A stretch of 64,000 nt of DNA from Celoporthe dispersa. Lineage: Eukaryota; Ascomycota; Sordariomycetes; Diaporthales; Cryphonectriaceae. Position 1 is the stretch's first letter. Each line of letters opens with the position of its first letter. Positions 62,495 through 64,000 of this stretch are shown here, in pieces. Position numbers and translations under genes: made by a program. The stretch is taken from assembly GCA_016584495.1 (NCBI GenBank), contig WAID01000001.1:310001-374000 (forward strand), written 5' to 3'. The notes below the pieces were generated by a model. That model searched no databases. It worked only from the letters and a program-made list of their open reading frames with translations, and was not told the DNA's origin.

Positions 62495-63195
62495 TCAAAG
62501 ACGGAAGTTACTATGCATTTAGAATCGAGGGGATTATATAATCAGCTTATATAATAGTATAGGCGCTTGTTCAAAAGAGGAATAGTAAGAGGGATTGATT
62601 TATATTGTATTGTTATTATTGTTTTTTTGTTCTTACATTCTTTCTTTCCTCGAGAGAGGAAGGGAAGGCATTTATTTATAATTGAACTATTCTAGTTTCT
62701 CGAATATTCTATTGCTATTGATTTATAATCAATAGCTGTTGATTTGTAAGCATTTATCAGCTATTATAAATCAATATTGCATTCGTATATATTAGTTATT
62801 ACGCAGAGGGCTTCGAGAAAAAATATATAATACGATAAGGTTTGGCTTTCGCTATCTTAGTATTTCTCGAAACTTCTAGCATCTTCTGCTTATGTAATAT
62901 GCTTAGTAAGCAACCCCTTATATAATCATATATTATATCACTATATAATATATAGTGATTAGTAATATGGTTTCTTTGGCTCTATAGCTCGTTTAGTTAT
63001 TGAATAATAAGAGAAATATATATATATTTATATATTCGAATTTCTTCGAATGTTTATTGTTTCTCTTTCCTATTTGAGCATATATAGAAACATATATATA
63101 TTATTTTATATATTATCAGCTACAAGTTATTGCTGACGTAATATAATTACATAATATTTATAATTATAGTATAAATATAGTTATATATGCTTATA
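62495..63195 (-). repeat. Copia copy 3, 5' LTR
   Basis: 701 bp, followed on the right by the duplicated TTCTA. Confidence 0.88.
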
Positions 63196-64000
63196 TTCTA
63201 GCTTAAGAATCTTTATAGCTATAAATATTATTTCTTTTAATATATAAAAAGAAAATATATATTTCAAATAGATAGCTAAGACTAATATTTAATATAAAAT
63301 CTTTCTTAATTATATCTCTATTATATAAGAGAAATCTGCTATTGCGATTAGAGACTCTATTTTTTAATTTATTTATTCTCTAAATAGCAATATTAGCTAT
63401 TTTATTATAGCTAGCGATTTATCTAATACTTTCTATATTTTTATAATAAATATTATATATTAAATTTGCAAATTTGGAAATAAGCTAGCTAAGATAGATA
63501 TGAAGAAAGCTATAATTTAGAGTATAAATATCAATTTTATTATAATTTATATATTAGAGTACAATTAGAATTTCAAATCTATTAAAGAAATTTAAGTTGA
63601 GAATAATAGTTAAATTAATTATTAAAAGATTTTTAATAAATGAATAGCCGATTGCTAGCAAATTCTTATTCTAGAAGCAATCTGGAAATATAAGCATTAG
63701 CTAATTGCTATTAATTAATATTTTAATATTAAAAACTCTATTAAGTCTTTTTTCTTAATTGCTAATAATTATTATATTATTATAGATAGGATTATAAATA
63801 AAGAGATTATTGCAGCTTTTAAGCTTTTAATATATAAAATAGAAAAGAATATTTATATACGGAATAAATCTCTCTTATAAAAGATTCGATAAGATTAGAA
63901 ATATCTAATAAAAATACTAAAATTGTTTATTATAGATAAATTTAATAATAATTCTTTATAGATTCTCTTTTGATAAATTATAATCAAAAGAAAAAAATAT
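63196..64000. other. AT-rich DNA right of copia copy 3, not resolved
   Basis: No frame, LTR or motif recognised. It may continue the sequence left of 56,681, the pre-insertion host of copia copy 3. Confidence 0.35.

Larger units (their letters stand above)
56686..63195 (-). mobile_element. Ty1/copia retrotransposon, copy 3, uninterrupted
   Basis: A 6,510-bp element flanked by the exact duplication TTCTA (56681-56685 and 63196-63200). The LTRs are 56686-57386 (3') and 62495-63195 (5'), 701 bp each. One gag-pol runs leftward from about 62,122. It is the best preserved copy: YVDD is intact and RT/RNase H is open for 305 codons. It still has scattered RIP stops and a one-base deletion at the pol end, so it is probably inactive. 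The LTR ends (TATAAGC...CTTTGA) lack the usual TG..CA. Confidence 0.92.

Overview
The window looks like part of a filamentous ascomycete (Pezizomycotina) genome with two compartments. Bases 1 to about 8,150 have ordinary base composition and hold genes with short GT..AG introns. From about 8,150 to the end the DNA is extremely AT-rich. It consists of nested LTR retrotransposons whose reading frames are broken by C-to-T and G-to-A changes, as left by repeat-induced point mutation (RIP). Retained Cs sit mostly in TCG, GCT and TCT contexts and CpA looks nearly exhausted by eye. The species cannot be named from this.

Gene block (1-8,150): the 5' half of a cytochrome P450 (minus strand, cut by the window start), an alpha/beta hydrolase of the hormone-sensitive-lipase type (minus), a seven-helix fungal rhodopsin-fold membrane protein (plus, five exons) and an intact three-exon aristolochene-synthase-like sesquiterpene cyclase (plus). 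A cyclase, a P450 and a hydrolase side by side suggest one edge of a sesquiterpene (eremophilane-type) biosynthetic cluster. The cyclase would make the hydrocarbon, the P450 would oxidise it and the hydrolase could cut or transfer ester groups. The role of the membrane protein is unknown. The cyclase stop codon lies only about 100 bp from the AT-rich block.

AT-rich block (8,150-64,000), left to right: an old AT-rich repeat carrying a 1.66-kb gag-only LTR element (copy A); Ty1/copia copy 1 (11,640-22,140, plus), itself interrupted by an internally deleted Ty3/gypsy element (12,907-15,232) and gag-only copy B (15,655-17,308); a truncated chromovirus-like gypsy pol (22,141-24,664); a copia 3' fragment (24,665-25,542); about 5 kb not resolved, containing a dispersed repeat with a 23-bp tandem array; a solo copia LTR (30,696-31,389) facing copia copy 2 (31,431-39,572, minus) with gag-only copy C (34,854-36,510) inside it; a second copy of the 23-bp-array repeat; a decayed gypsy element with a chromodomain (about 40,300-56,680, plus) split by a complete gypsy element (46,692-54,310, minus); and copia copy 3 (56,686-63,195, minus), the best preserved, uninterrupted and flanked by a 5-bp target duplication.

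The least ordinary items are the gag-only LTR family (three copies with 184-bp LTRs and exact target duplications), the antisense cysteine-rich/coiled-coil ORF carried by one gypsy family and kept in its deletion derivative, two LTR subfamilies with a swapped central block, hairpin-forming 23-bp arrays, a G-quadruplex motif upstream of the P450, and the position of a terpene cyclase directly against RIP-mutated DNA.
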